Shown: positions 49,403-58,887 of the stretch, piece after piece
How positions within the stretch are numbered: the stretch's first letter is position 1
Layout of the letters: every line of letters begins with the position of its first letter
DNA from: Dehalococcoidia bacterium
Lineage (GTDB): Bacteria > Chloroflexota > Dehalococcoidia > Bin125
NCBI GenBank assembly: GCA_022826965.1
Contig: JAJDTU010000009.1
Coordinates: 124,001 to 188,000, forward strand
Reading direction: 5' to 3'
DNA: 64,000 nucleotides
The notes under the pieces: model-generated
Databases searched by the model: none
What the model saw: the letters and a program-made list of their open reading frames with translations, nothing else
Told to the model about the DNA's origin: nothing
Translations under genes and position numbers: made by a program

Positions 49403-50659
49403 ATGACGTTGCAACATCCCGATCCTCCCGTCGCTCCACCTCGCGGACACCACGTGTTCATCGACGGACCGTCGATCGACGGCACGCTGGGCCGCGTCAT
49501 TGGTCAGCCGCCGGGACCTGACACACGACCTGACTGGCGCAGGCTTGAATCCTTCGTCAAACAGAACTGCGGTCCGGCTCCGTACACGGCCACATTCGTG
49601 TTCTGGGCTCCGGGACAACAGGGGTTCATGCACTTCCTGCAATCCTCGGGATTCATGATCGCGCTGGGCGATCGCTTCGTCCCCGGCCAAAGCTGCGCCG
49701 ATCTGATCCGCGAGCGCGTCGCCCGGCTGAACGACGCCGCGCTGGCCGACCAGGAGTGGCAGATCATCGTCGGCACGCACAATGAGGATCTGATCGCCGA
49801 CCTGCCTCGACTCGCCGATCAGGCGGACCGGGTCAGCGTGTTCGGTTTCACCGAGTTCATGCCTGATGCGCCGGAACTTGAGGACCAGATCGACTTCTAC
49901 GACATTGAGGACGACGCCCAACTGTTTCGCTCACCCCTGCCGCGGGTCGAGTTTGAAGACGATGCCGAAGCCCTCTTTGAGGCTGACACATCCGCGCCAT
50001 TTCAGCCGCCGCTGGTCGAGCCGCAAGCGCTGGAGCAGCCGGTCGCCCCGCCGACCTTCCAACGGCTGGAGAGCGACGGCGTTCGCGACTTCTACCTGAT
50101 CGTCGACGGCCGGAGCATCGAGAAGGAACTCGGGGAGATCCTCGGCGAGAAGCCGAATCCGGGCACGCGTCCCGACTGGGGCACGGTGCTCGACTTCGCG
50201 CGCAGCCGCTCGCAGTCCGTCGACGGCGATGTCAGGGCGCTGTTTGCGCACATCGCCCCCGGACATGCGGGATTTCGGCGTGCCCTGAAGGATCTGGGGT
50301 ACACGTCCAGTCCGGTACGGCCGGATGACTCTCAGCCGATGCGACCCGTTGTGGAAGAGTTCATCTGTGGACTCCTGGGAGCGAAGACGTTGAGCGGGGA
50401 GATTGGCGAGGCGCCCGACATCATGGTGCTGGGCCACGGCCCGGCCATGTTCGAGGCCCTGAGCAGCATTCCGGACCACGGCCAACGGCTCTGCGCGTTG
50501 GGGTTTCCGGAGCGTATGCCACCACTGGAGTTCTATCCGCGGATCGAGCAGCTCGATATCGAACGCGACGCACAGGCGTTCGGCGCGGAGTTGCCGCGTG
50601 AGTTCGGCGTCGACGTGGACGACTTCGATCCGGACGAGGAGCTCGCCCGGCTGTTCTGA
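49403..50659 (+). CDS. Tandem NYN-domain protein
   Basis: A 418-residue protein made of two diverged copies of a NYN (PIN-like nuclease, LabA/DUF88-type) domain. Copy 1 (about 17-175) starts HVFIDGPSIDGTLGRVIGQP and continues TRPDWRRLESFV. Copy 2 (about 228-400) starts YLIVDGRSIEKELGEILGEK and continues TRPDWGTVLDFA. The catalytic Asp after the first strand is kept in both (FIDG, IVDG). An acidic linker joins them and an acidic tail ends the protein. NYN domains cleave RNA; substrate and partner are unknown. The ATG has no clear ribosome binding site. Confidence 0.8.
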   Translation: MTLQHPDPPVAPPRGHHVFIDGPSIDGTLGRVIGQPPGPDTRPDWRRLESFVKQNCGPAPYTATFVFWAPGQQGFMHFLQSSGFMIALGDRFVPGQSCADLIRERVARLNDAALADQEWQIIVGTHNEDLIADLPRLADQADRVSVFGFTEFMPDAPELEDQIDFYDIEDDAQLFRSPLPRVEFEDDAEALFEADTSAPFQPPLVEPQALEQPVAPPTFQRLESDGVRDFYLIVDGRSIEKELGEILGEKPNPGTRPDWGTVLDFARSRSQSVDGDVRALFAHIAPGHAGFRRALKDLGYTSSPVRPDDSQPMRPVVEEFICGLLGAKTLSGEIGEAPDIMVLGHGPAMFEALSSIPDHGQRLCALGFPERMPPLEFYPRIEQLDIERDAQAFGAELPREFGVDVDDFDPDEELARLF

Positions 50660-50715
50660 GGACGTTGTGAGCGGCCGGCTGCCGTTCGAGTCGGGAACGG
50701 TCTGGGCCTGGTGCG

Positions 50716-51876
50716 CTACAGGTCGAAGGGCAGAGCGCTGCCGATGGCGAAGGTGATCCCGGCAAACACGACGCCGACGAAGACCGATCGAGCGGCGGAG
50801 TAGAGCGGGTTGCGGCTGGTGACGAGCGAGGTGAACAGGCCAGCGATGGCGAGCGTCACGACACTGGCCACGACGCCGGCAACAAGCGCCCAGTAGTTGA
50901 CCGTCCAGTCGGCCGCATGCCAAAGCAGGAACGGCGCGAGCGGAATCAAGGCGCCGAATGAGAACGACAGGAACGAGCTTGCGGCGGCCTTCCAGGGATT
51001 GGCGAGGCCTTCCGGATCAAGGCCGAGCTCTTCGCGGACCATCGTGTCGATCAGGGCGTCGGGCTGTTGCGAGAGTTCAGCGGCGACCTGTTCGGCCAGT
51101 TCCTGAGAGAGTCCCTTGGCTCGATAGATGCTGATCAGTTCGCGCCGCTCTTCGGCCGGATCGAGCAGCACTTCGTCGCGTTCCATGGCGATCTGGCGCT
51201 GCAGAACCTCGGACTGGCTGCGGACGGAGATGTACTCGCCGCCGGCCATCGAGAAGGCGCCGGCCAGCCAGCCGCCGATACCGGCGACCAGCACGGCTTC
51301 GGAGCCGATGGCGACGCCGGCGACGCCGGCGATCAGGGCGAGATTGGAGACGATTCCGTCATTGAGACCGAAGAGCGCAGCGCGGAAGGTCGACGCGCCC
51401 TGGGCGCCGACGCCCGCATGACCCTCCCCGATCGCTCCCTCGGCGCCGAACTGCGGCGCCAGCTCGGCGAGGGTGGCTCGGTGCTCCCGTTCCTCCTCCG
51501 CCAGACCACCTGAGTCGGGATCGGCGACGTAGCGTTGGATGTCGGTGAGCTCCTCACGGCGTAGCTGAGAGATGATGTAGCCGAGACCGAAAAGTCGAGC
51601 CTCGAAATCCATCAAGCGCACGCGCAACGACGGGTGATGCGCTTCGACGTAGGCGTTCGGCTCTTCGTCTCCGAGCAGCGAGATCCAGTGGGCCGCGTGC
51701 TGGCGCTCCGAATCGGCCATGCTGCGCAAGACCGTGGCCGGCTGCGGGTCGCTCATACCGGCCAGCCGGTCGTACAGCCAGGCTGCGTCGAGCTCGTCGC
51801 CGATCATCTCGCGGAGGCGCTCGATGCGTTCATCCGTGAGCGGCACGTGGGTCCGGGGCTGATCCATTGTCGCCAT
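50716..51876 (-). CDS. Ferritin-like domain fused to VIT1/CCC1 metal transporter
   Basis: A 386-residue protein. Residues 1-140 are a ferritin/rubrerythrin-like helical domain with E-x(n)-ExxH ligands (MIGDELDAAWLYDRLA, SERQHAAHWIS, AEEEREHRATLAEL). Residues 150-386 are a VIT1/CCC1 transporter: FRAALFGLNDGIVSNLALIA, then SMAGGEYISVRSQSEVLQRQ, a cytosolic loop, and three more helices ending at ALPFDL. Such fusions move iron or manganese out of the cytoplasm, with the ferritin part gathering the metal. TACACT six bases before ATG 51876 suggests a leaderless start, and a longer frame to 51951 is less likely. It is divergent from hisG. Confidence 0.9.
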   Translation of the reverse strand: MATMDQPRTHVPLTDERIERLREMIGDELDAAWLYDRLAGMSDPQPATVLRSMADSERQHAAHWISLLGDEEPNAYVEAHHPSLRVRLMDFEARLFGLGYIISQLRREELTDIQRYVADPDSGGLAEEEREHRATLAELAPQFGAEGAIGEGHAGVGAQGASTFRAALFGLNDGIVSNLALIAGVAGVAIGSEAVLVAGIGGWLAGAFSMAGGEYISVRSQSEVLQRQIAMERDEVLLDPAEERRELISIYRAKGLSQELAEQVAAELSQQPDALIDTMVREELGLDPEGLANPWKAAASSFLSFSFGALIPLAPFLLWHAADWTVNYWALVAGVVASVVTLAIAGLFTSLVTSRNPLYSAARSVFVGVVFAGITFAIGSALPFDL

Positions 51877-51882
51877 GCGGCC

Positions 51883-51888
51883 AGTGTA
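51883..51888 (-). promoter_or_regulatory. TACACT box six bases before the ferritin-VIT1 start
   Basis: On the minus strand TACACT, six bases, then ATG 51876, with no ribosome binding site. Confidence 0.45.
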
Positions 51889-51974
51889 TCCCGCTACACC
51901 GGGCATTCCCGTGGATGCGCGATGATCAGCACGTAGCAGCAGGAACGACACAGACCTACTTCGGAGCCGGCGTC

Positions 51975-52844
51975 ATGCTCAAGCTGGGATTGCCCAAGGG
52001 TTCGCTCGAAGCATCTACATTCGACCTCTTTCGGCGCGCCGGGTTTCATGTGTCGGTCAATTCGCGCTCGTACTTCCCCGAGATCGATGATGAGAGCATC
52101 AGTTGCACGATGTTCCGCGCGCAGGAGATGGCGCGATACGTCGAGGACGGCGTGGTGGACGTGGGAATTACGGGGCACGACTGGGTGGTCGAGACGGGAG
52201 CGGACGTCGTCGAGGTCGCGGAGATGACCTACAGCAAGGCCACCAGCCGGCCGGCGCGCTGGGTGCTCGCGGTCCCGGCCGAATCACAGGTTCAGGAGAT
52301 CGCGCAGCTCGAAGGCGGTGTGATTGCGACGGAGCTGGTTCGCACGACGCGACAGTACTTCGCCGAGCGCGATATCGATGTACGGGTCGAGTTCAGCTGG
52401 GGCGCGACGGAGGTCAAGGCGCGGATCATCGACGCGATCGTTGACGTGACGGAGACCGGGTCGTCGCTGCGAGCCAACAACCTGCGCGTGATTGCGGAGG
52501 TGCTCGAGAGCACGGCTCGATTGATCGCGAACAAGGACGCCTGGGCCGATCCGCAGCGGCGGGAGAAGATCGAAGCGATCAACACGCTCCTGCAGGGCGC
52601 AATCACGGCAACGACGAAGGTCGGGCTCAAGCTCAACACGCCTCGGGAGCGGCTGGAGGACGTGCTCGCCATCATTGGCAAGTTCGGCGAGCACGCCCCC
52701 ACGATCAGTCCGCTGATCGACAGCTCATGGGTTGCGCTGGAGATTATTCTCGATGAGCGCCAGGAGCGAGAGATGATCCCCGAACTGCGCCGTGCCGGCG
52801 CCAGCGGCTTGGTCAGCTACCCGCTGAACAAGGTCATCTCGTAA
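51975..52844 (+). CDS. hisG: ATP phosphoribosyltransferase (long form)
   Basis: A 289-residue HisG that catalyses the first step of histidine synthesis (ATP + PRPP). MLKLGLPKGSLEASTF starts the catalytic part; VDVGITGHDWVVETG and the PRPP loop DAIVDVTETGSSLRANN are present. The C-terminal regulatory (ACT-like) domain (about 215-289; AIIGKFGEHAPTISPL, then GLVSYPLNKVIS) makes it the long, histidine-inhibited hexameric form that does not need HisZ. GGAG lies eight bases before ATG 51975. No other his gene is near. Its last 120 bases overlap the end of the convergent secreted-protein gene. Confidence 0.94.
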   Translation: MLKLGLPKGSLEASTFDLFRRAGFHVSVNSRSYFPEIDDESISCTMFRAQEMARYVEDGVVDVGITGHDWVVETGADVVEVAEMTYSKATSRPARWVLAVPAESQVQEIAQLEGGVIATELVRTTRQYFAERDIDVRVEFSWGATEVKARIIDAIVDVTETGSSLRANNLRVIAEVLESTARLIANKDAWADPQRREKIEAINTLLQGAITATTKVGLKLNTPRERLEDVLAIIGKFGEHAPTISPLIDSSWVALEIILDERQEREMIPELRRAGASGLVSYPLNKVIS

Positions 52845-55337
52845 GCCCGGAGCTCGCTCGAGTTCGGCACTGCCCAGCCAGGCGTTGACCGGAGCATCCT
52901 CCGGGACGACCCACCGAGAGGTCGTGTCCATGTCGGCGCCGTCCGGCACGTAGGTGGCCTGGACGAGGCCGTTGCCCAGGCGTCGGGCGTAGATCCTGCC
53001 GAGCTCATCGCCCTCGTGCATGATCGGTCCGGTGCGCAGCCACTGGTCGGCGGGAGCGCCGACTGGCAGGGTTCGCTGGCGTGGCAGCGATCGGTCGCCG
53101 CTGGAGAGATCGGCTGCGAACTCGACCCGTCCGTCAGGCAGCACGCGGGCCAGCAATCGGTTGACGGTCACGACGGGCGGAGCCGGAGGTTGTACGTCGA
53201 CTTCCGGCTCGGGAATGACCGGGTTCGAGTCCAGATCGAGACCGGTGAGCAACAGATCGTGATCGTCGCTCGCGGTCGAGGCGCCGCAGTATGCGCGATC
53301 CAGCATGTAGCCGTAGATCGGCGACTCCAGCCGCAGCGCACCGTCGGAGAAGGAAAGCGCGCCAGCGTCGACACGACAGTCGATGCCGGCTGCGAAGGCG
53401 TCGAGCATCGCCGCGACCGCAGGGTCGTCCCAACCGTCCTCGGCATCCCGCTTTGCCAACACGAGGACGGCGGCTTCGACCAGCGGCGCATCAACATGTT
53501 GGGCAAACGCCAGCTGGGCCTGCACGTCCAGCGCCTCTTCCGCTGAGATCACTCGGTCGGGGTCCAGCAATGTCGCCCAGTCCCGGCCGAACTGCTCGAT
53601 CCGGCGCGCCGCCGCCTCGCCGGCCAGAACGACGATCTCCTCCGCCGCGTCCGCGCTCTGGAAGTGCTGTGGGTCGAATCGGGCGTTCACGAGCGTTTCG
53701 CGATGCGCCGCGTCGAGTGTCGCGAGCAACGCCTCGAGCGTTGGGGCCGACGCGTTGGCAACCTCGGACAACGGCAGCCCCCCTCGTCCAACGATGGAGA
53801 AGAGGGATTCTGCCTGCGCGTTGAGAGAATCGAGGGTCGAACTGAAGTCGCCCAGTACCTGGGTCCGCACGCCCGCGGCATAGGTTGCGAGTGCTGTGAT
53901 TTCAGGATCCAGGCCGTCTTCCTCGTCGGATTCCGAGTCGTCCGAGGTCGCTTCAGTCTGGTCGGCCGTGTCCGTCGCCTCTTGTTCGACCTCATCGACC
54001 GGGGTGACCGTCGTTTCGACCTCGCCATCATCGGCGGCGATCGCGGAGACCTGATACTCGACGCCGTCAACGTTCACGTTCACCGGGTCAAACTCGAAAC
54101 CGGCAAGCACCATGATCGGCCGCGCCAACGTGTGGAATGCGAGCGTGTCGAAGTCATCGTTGATGACCGCGACCATGAGCATCACATCGGTAGGGCCCGT
54201 ACGCCACCTGAACAATCCCTCAAACGGATGCAGCTGAGAGAGCTGTTGGCTTTCGAACGCCTGAACGGTCTCGTCGGAGTGGTAGGAGGCACCCACGGGC
54301 AAGAGCTCTGTGTCTCCGTCGAGGACGTCAATCCACGGGGTTCGCCAGTCCTCGATGTACGGCCAGCGGACTTGCACTCGCAGTCTGGCGTCGGGATCAA
54401 GCGCAGAAAGTGGCTCGTCTCCCAGGTTGCCCACCCGGTAGTTGATAGCGAACGGCAATCCGCGGACGACGCGGCCGGGCGCATCGATCGCCTCCAGCTT
54501 GACCAATGGTCCGTCTTCGGCTGTTGCGATGGTGAGTTCGAACTCGGCGGCAATCAGCGCCTTGAGGTCGCGATCACCCCAGTTGGTCGCCTCGATCATG
54601 TACGTGCCGGCGCCGAGCACTCGTTCGATTCTCGAATTCAGACCAACGCCGCCGTCGTCGTCGGACTCGAGCAGCGTCCCACTTTGGTCGAGGAGGTATA
54701 CATATGAGTCGGCGAGATCCGAAGTGAGATCGATCTGAATGCGGCGGGTCTCGGTCAGCTCGAAGCGGTAACGCTGCCCAGCGCGATCCGGCCGGTAGTC
54801 GGATTCACATCCGTAGTGCGACCATTGACCAGCGGCGCTCAGCGTGTCGACGAGTACGCCCAAATCGACGACGTCGAGGCAGCCTTCGACGATGCGAACG
54901 CTGAGAACGAAGGAACCGCCCTCACGGCCGGACCAGCCCAGGGCACTGACCTCGATCTGGTATGTGCCGGCGGCGAGCTCGCGCTCGATGCGCGCGTCGT
55001 TGCCGCCGCCTGTGTCGTCATCGGCCTCAATCAAGCGGCCATCCTCGGCGAGGAGGTAGAGCAGGGCGTCCCGCTCCGGCGAACTCAGGTCGATCCTGAC
55101 TTCGGCATCTTCGGCGAGGGCAAAGCTGAACAACTGGCCGGGCCGGTTGGCGAGGAACTGCGATTGGTCGCATTGGTCGGTCGACCACGCGCCACTGCCC
55201 GTCAGCACGTCCGTCAACTCGCCCAGTGCGGTCGGTGCGGGACAGTCGAGTGATTCTTCCTGCGCGCGAGCCGACCCCCAGCCAGCGAACACCGCATAGA
55301 GCAACAGCAATGCCAACGCAGCCACGAGTGTTCGCAT
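52725..55337 (-). CDS. Large secreted protein with two PPC-like domains
   Basis: An 870-residue exported protein. The signal peptide is RTLVAALALLLLYAVFAGW. Two bacterial pre-peptidase C-terminal (PPC)-like beta-sandwiches follow, at about 40-150 and 165-275; each has the pattern of a beta-strand ending in D-L-S/T, then DALLYLLAEDGRLIEADDD or DSYVYLLDQSGTLLESDDD. A beta domain, an acidic Glu/Thr/Asp linker (about 435-465) and a long helical region with Ala-rich stretches come after. The last 40 residues are encoded antisense to the 3' end of hisG. ATG 55337 is chosen; a TTG at 55349 is in frame. Function unknown. Confidence 0.8.
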   Translation of the reverse strand: MRTLVAALALLLLYAVFAGWGSARAQEESLDCPAPTALGELTDVLTGSGAWSTDQCDQSQFLANRPGQLFSFALAEDAEVRIDLSSPERDALLYLLAEDGRLIEADDDTGGGNDARIERELAAGTYQIEVSALGWSGREGGSFVLSVRIVEGCLDVVDLGVLVDTLSAAGQWSHYGCESDYRPDRAGQRYRFELTETRRIQIDLTSDLADSYVYLLDQSGTLLESDDDGGVGLNSRIERVLGAGTYMIEATNWGDRDLKALIAAEFELTIATAEDGPLVKLEAIDAPGRVVRGLPFAINYRVGNLGDEPLSALDPDARLRVQVRWPYIEDWRTPWIDVLDGDTELLPVGASYHSDETVQAFESQQLSQLHPFEGLFRWRTGPTDVMLMVAVINDDFDTLAFHTLARPIMVLAGFEFDPVNVNVDGVEYQVSAIAADDGEVETTVTPVDEVEQEATDTADQTEATSDDSESDEEDGLDPEITALATYAAGVRTQVLGDFSSTLDSLNAQAESLFSIVGRGGLPLSEVANASAPTLEALLATLDAAHRETLVNARFDPQHFQSADAAEEIVVLAGEAAARRIEQFGRDWATLLDPDRVISAEEALDVQAQLAFAQHVDAPLVEAAVLVLAKRDAEDGWDDPAVAAMLDAFAAGIDCRVDAGALSFSDGALRLESPIYGYMLDRAYCGASTASDDHDLLLTGLDLDSNPVIPEPEVDVQPPAPPVVTVNRLLARVLPDGRVEFAADLSSGDRSLPRQRTLPVGAPADQWLRTGPIMHEGDELGRIYARRLGNGLVQATYVPDGADMDTTSRWVVPEDAPVNAWLGSAELERAPGLRDDLVQRVADQAAGAGTAQFGDHLSLLALIENNLQRNP

Positions 55338-55445
55338 CGGAGGATCCAATCGCTATGCCTTATGTCCGCAACACATGCTATCCCCACCTCGGGGTCAGGA
55401 GGATCCGGCGGGGAGGATCGAAATCGACGCCGCGGGCTCTTGCGC

Positions 55446-56591
55446 CTATTGATCGTCCTCGGCAGGAGCAGCGGGTTCCTCTGCGGGAGGTTCGGGATCC
55501 TCAGGCGGAGGTAACGGACGGAAGCGCTCGGGCACGTCGTGACGGGGGTCGTCGTGGAAATCGCTCCAGCAATCGACATGGCCTTCGCTGGTGATCGCGC
55601 AGGCGGCTTGATCGCCGAAGAGGCGGACGTAGGAGCGGGCAGCGGTGGTGTCCTCGTCGGGGCCGCCTTCGAAGAGGATGGTGAAGGGGATGGCCCAATA
55701 CTGGAATCGGATGAGGTCGGGAGGGCAGAAGTCAATCTCGGGGGCGATCAGGTCCAGGCATTGGTGGAAGATCTGGCGGCACTGGATGGAACCGTCGTCG
55801 AGGATTGCGCAGCCCTGCGATCCGAGCACGTGGACGTTGCGAAACAACTGTGTGAATGGCTGGGGAGCACCGGGAGCGGTGCGAGCCTGGGCAGTTCGGC
55901 AGCGCACGTCACCGGCAGCGGTGACTCCGCAGAGGCCGTTGCCGCTGGCGGAGATGGAGACGAACGGGCCGGCATCGGAGACGAACCGATCGATGGTCAA
56001 GTCGCCCCAGCAGGTCGTGCTGCCGTCAGTATCGAGGGCGCAGAACTCCCGGCCGGTGGTGATCAGCTGGACGAAGTTGTCGCCGTCCGGGGCGGCTCTG
56101 GGCGGCTGGAGCAGCCCCCAGCAGTCGATTTCGCCCTGAGCCGTGAGCGCGCAGGCGTAGTGTCGCCAGGGATGTACGACGATCTGGACGAGGTCCGTGC
56201 GGTCCGGGGGGATGAGTTGGGCCAGACCGACGAAGTCGAGGTCGGCTTCGGGGTCGCGGGCCAGAAGTCCGTCAATCTTGGCTTGAACGGATGCGTAGGT
56301 GACGCCCCAGCAGACGGCGGCTCCGTCCGTGGAGATGGCGCAGGCGTCATTCGGTCCGATGCTGACGTCGGTAAACGAGCCCTCGGGAACATCCTGGACA
56401 AGAGGGATGTCAAAGCCCCAACAGTCGATCTCGCCGGTGTCGAGGAGAGCGCAGGCGGCAGTCGGGCTGATGTCGATCTGGACGGGGGTCTCGGCTCGGG
56501 CGGGGGCGACGAGGAGCAAGACGAGAAGCACAAGGGCGGCGAGCGGTACCAGAACGCGGATGACGGAACGGAGCGGCGGCATGAGAAGCAT
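55446..56591 (-). CDS. Secreted RCC1-like beta-propeller protein
   Basis: A 381-residue exported protein. The signal peptide VIRVLVPLAALVLLVLLL precedes at least six repeats of the RCC1/BNR-type unit that ends in ACALLDTGEIDCWG, ACAISTDGAAVCWG, ACALTAQGEIDCWG and FCALDTDGSTTCWG. These suggest a propeller with paired Cys that could form disulfides. The C terminus is Pro/Glu-rich and disordered. It may be involved in adhesion or surface binding. The start could be 56591 or 56582; both give a signal peptide. It follows the other secreted gene on the same strand 108 bases upstream. Confidence 0.78.
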   Translation of the reverse strand: MLLMPPLRSVIRVLVPLAALVLLVLLLVAPARAETPVQIDISPTAACALLDTGEIDCWGFDIPLVQDVPEGSFTDVSIGPNDACAISTDGAAVCWGVTYASVQAKIDGLLARDPEADLDFVGLAQLIPPDRTDLVQIVVHPWRHYACALTAQGEIDCWGLLQPPRAAPDGDNFVQLITTGREFCALDTDGSTTCWGDLTIDRFVSDAGPFVSISASGNGLCGVTAAGDVRCRTAQARTAPGAPQPFTQLFRNVHVLGSQGCAILDDGSIQCRQIFHQCLDLIAPEIDFCPPDLIRFQYWAIPFTILFEGGPDEDTTAARSYVRLFGDQAACAITSEGHVDCWSDFHDDPRHDVPERFRPLPPPEDPEPPAEEPAAPAEDDQ

Positions 56592-56706
56592 CTTCGCGGT
56601 GGTTGCGAGCAAGATAGAGGAGCGCGAATGGGTTGGTGTGGGCCCCAGGAGCGTCAGCACGCGTCGGCTACGATCGCGGCACGATACAGCGTGATTGGAT
56701 TACGAG

Positions 56707-58146
56707 ATGGCACTCCGAACTGCTGCCGAATACGTTGAGTCACTGCGCGACGGACGAGAGATCTGGTACCGCGGGGAGCGCGTCGACGATGTAACGACAC
56801 ACCCGACGATCAGCAAGGCGGTCAAACACGCCTGCATCGACTACGAGATGGCCGAGTCGGACGAGTATCGCGACCTGGCCACGTACCGGGAGGATGGCGA
56901 GAGCTATTCGGCCTACTACCGCATCCCGCGCAGCACTGAAGATCTGCTCAATCGGTCGAAGCTGATCGAGGCAGCGACGGCCGAGGGCGACACGCTGGTG
57001 GTGCTGATCAAGGAGATCGGCACGGACGCACTGTTTGCCCTGCTGGCGGTGACCTCCGAGTTCGAGGACCCCGTCTACTTCGAGCGGGCCAGGGCGTTCT
57101 ACGACTACTGCCGCTCCAACGATCTCTCGCTGGCTGTGGCGCAGACAGACATGAAGGGCGATCGAGTCCGCCGGCCGTCGCAACAATCTGATCCGGACAT
57201 GTACCTGCGCGTGGTCGAGCGGCGGCCGGATGGGATCGTGGTGCGTGGGGCCAAGGCACACACGTCAGTGGTAACCAACACCAATGAGGTGATCGTGCTC
57301 CCGACTCGAGCGATGGGGCCAGACGAAGAGGACTGGGCAATCGCCTTCGCGCTGCCGGTCGACACGCCGAATCTGCGCTTCATTGCCTCACCGTTCGGCG
57401 ACGGGGCTCAGCATGAGGGCGAGCGTCCGATATCGGCCGTGCGCAAAATGATGGAAACGATCACGATCTTCGACGATGTCTTCGTGCCCAACGATCGAAT
57501 CTTCCTCAACGGCGACACGGAGGCGGCGGGCAATCTGGCGCTGACCTTCGTCGAATACCACCGCTTCACCGCCGTCTCATACAAGCTGCCGTTGATCGAC
57601 GCGCTCGGCGGCTGCGCGGCGCTGGCAGCGGATTACAACGGGATTATCGGCGTATCGCACGTGCGCGAGAAGTTTGTCGACCTGATCTCGTATGCCGAGA
57701 CGACTCGCGCGTTGATCGAGAAGTCGGCCGAGCGTTGTATCGCCAAGCCCAACGGTCAGGTGGCGCCCGATCCGATGACGGTCAACCTGGCCAAGTCGCA
57801 TTTCGCGCATGGCTACCACGAAGCCGTGCAGCATGTTCAGGAGATCGCGGGCGGGATCCTGGTGACGGGTCCGGGGGACGAGGACTGGGAGACGGAAGAA
57901 CTGCGCCCGTTTCTGCAGAAGTATCTGGCGGGACGCGACGGCGTAGACGGCGAGCAACGGATGAAGCTGCTCAACTTCATTCGCGATCTGACGTCGTCCG
58001 ACTACGGGGCCTACCAGGAAGTGCTGGCGATCCACGCCGAGGGTTCGCTGCAGGCGGAGCGGCTGCAGGTCTTCCGCGCGTTCAACGAAAACGGCAACGC
58101 GCGTCGGGTGATGCGCCTCGCCGGTAGAATGGCTGGCGTCAGGTAG
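56707..58146 (+). CDS. 4-hydroxyphenylacetate 3-hydroxylase-type flavin monooxygenase (HpaB family)
   Basis: A 479-residue HpaB-family oxygenase, acyl-CoA-dehydrogenase-like in fold, which uses reduced FAD and oxygen to hydroxylate phenolic rings. LRTAAEYVESLRDGREIWYR is the typical start. Two further segments fit: VAQTDMKGDRVRRPSQQSDP, and GIVVRGAKAHTSVVTNTNE, which binds the flavin. Likely substrates are 4-hydroxyphenylacetate, other phenols or 4-hydroxybutyryl-CoA-like compounds; the subgroup cannot be told from motifs. The family needs a separate flavin reductase (HpaC); none is adjacent. ATG 56707 is chosen over TTG 56695. A TAGAAT box at 58125-58130, near its end, may start the next gene's transcript. 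Confidence 0.9.
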   Translation: MALRTAAEYVESLRDGREIWYRGERVDDVTTHPTISKAVKHACIDYEMAESDEYRDLATYREDGESYSAYYRIPRSTEDLLNRSKLIEAATAEGDTLVVLIKEIGTDALFALLAVTSEFEDPVYFERARAFYDYCRSNDLSLAVAQTDMKGDRVRRPSQQSDPDMYLRVVERRPDGIVVRGAKAHTSVVTNTNEVIVLPTRAMGPDEEDWAIAFALPVDTPNLRFIASPFGDGAQHEGERPISAVRKMMETITIFDDVFVPNDRIFLNGDTEAAGNLALTFVEYHRFTAVSYKLPLIDALGGCAALAADYNGIIGVSHVREKFVDLISYAETTRALIEKSAERCIAKPNGQVAPDPMTVNLAKSHFAHGYHEAVQHVQEIAGGILVTGPGDEDWETEELRPFLQKYLAGRDGVDGEQRMKLLNFIRDLTSSDYGAYQEVLAIHAEGSLQAERLQVFRAFNENGNARRVMRLAGRMAGVR

Positions 58147-58189
58147 CGCCTCGAGAGGCGACTCGACAGGCGACTCGGAGATCAGGAGC

Positions 58190-58855
58190 ATGCCGGAACT
58201 GCCGCTCTTTCCGCTGCAGATTGTCGTGTTTCCCGGCGAGTCCGTGCCGCTGCACATCTTCGAACCCCGCTATCGGCAACTGGTCAAAGACACGCTCGAT
58301 ACGGGTGATCCGTTTGGCATCGTCCTCACCCGCCGCACACGTCAACAGGCCAGCGTCGAGGAGCGCGAGCCGACGCACGAGGTCGGCTGCACCGTGCGCA
58401 TGGAGTCGAACGAGGCGTTTCCCGACGGGCGATTCAACATCGGCTGCGTCGGCGAGCGCCGGTTCCGGATTCTCGAGAAATTGGGCGAGCGCCCGTATTG
58501 GGTGGCCAATGTCGAGTATCTCGACGATCCGGCGGACGCAGAGTCGGCCGAGGCCTACATCGCCTACGACACGTCCGCCTCGCTCTACCGTGACCACCTT
58601 GGGTTCGCGTTGGCGCTGCAGAACTCGTGGCAGCGAACGTATCGCCTGCCCAGGCGGCCCAACCCGCTGGTCAATCACATCGCCTCGAGCATCGAAGCGC
58701 CCGCTTCGGTGAAGCAGGAGATCCTGAAGTCGGAATCGACGGTAGAGCAGCTCAATCTGCTGAGCAGGATCCTGAGGGCTTCAAATCGTCAGCTGATGGA
58801 CCGGGTGAGCCTGCATCACAAGCAGCGCTACGAGGGCCTCGGGGTTGGGAACTGA
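58190..58855 (+). CDS. Lon N-terminal (LON substrate-binding) domain protein
   Basis: A 221-residue protein that is just the LON N domain plus a helical tail. LPLFPLQIVVFPGESVPLHI, then FEPRYRQLVKD, and RFNIGCVGERRFRILE are the family motifs. It has no AAA+ or protease part. Such proteins are thought to be adaptors or to bind substrates; a role is not established. GATCAGGAG precedes the ATG. Upstream, AGGCGACTCG occurs twice in tandem, 11 bases apart. Its stop lies in a hairpin shared with the convergent HEPN gene. Confidence 0.88.
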   Translation: MPELPLFPLQIVVFPGESVPLHIFEPRYRQLVKDTLDTGDPFGIVLTRRTRQQASVEEREPTHEVGCTVRMESNEAFPDGRFNIGCVGERRFRILEKLGERPYWVANVEYLDDPADAESAEAYIAYDTSASLYRDHLGFALALQNSWQRTYRLPRRPNPLVNHIASSIEAPASVKQEILKSESTVEQLNLLSRILRASNRQLMDRVSLHHKQRYEGLGVGN

Positions 58856-58887
58856 CTGAGTGGATCGGTCGGCGACTACTCAGTCAG
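58852..58887. terminator. Hairpin spanning both stop codons of two convergent genes
   Basis: Perfect 10-base arms CTGACTGAGT (58852-58861) and ACTCAGTCAG (58878-58887) with a 16-base loop. The left arm includes the TGA of the LON gene (58853-58855) and the right one begins at the stop of the HEPN gene (58876-58878). Confidence 0.6.
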
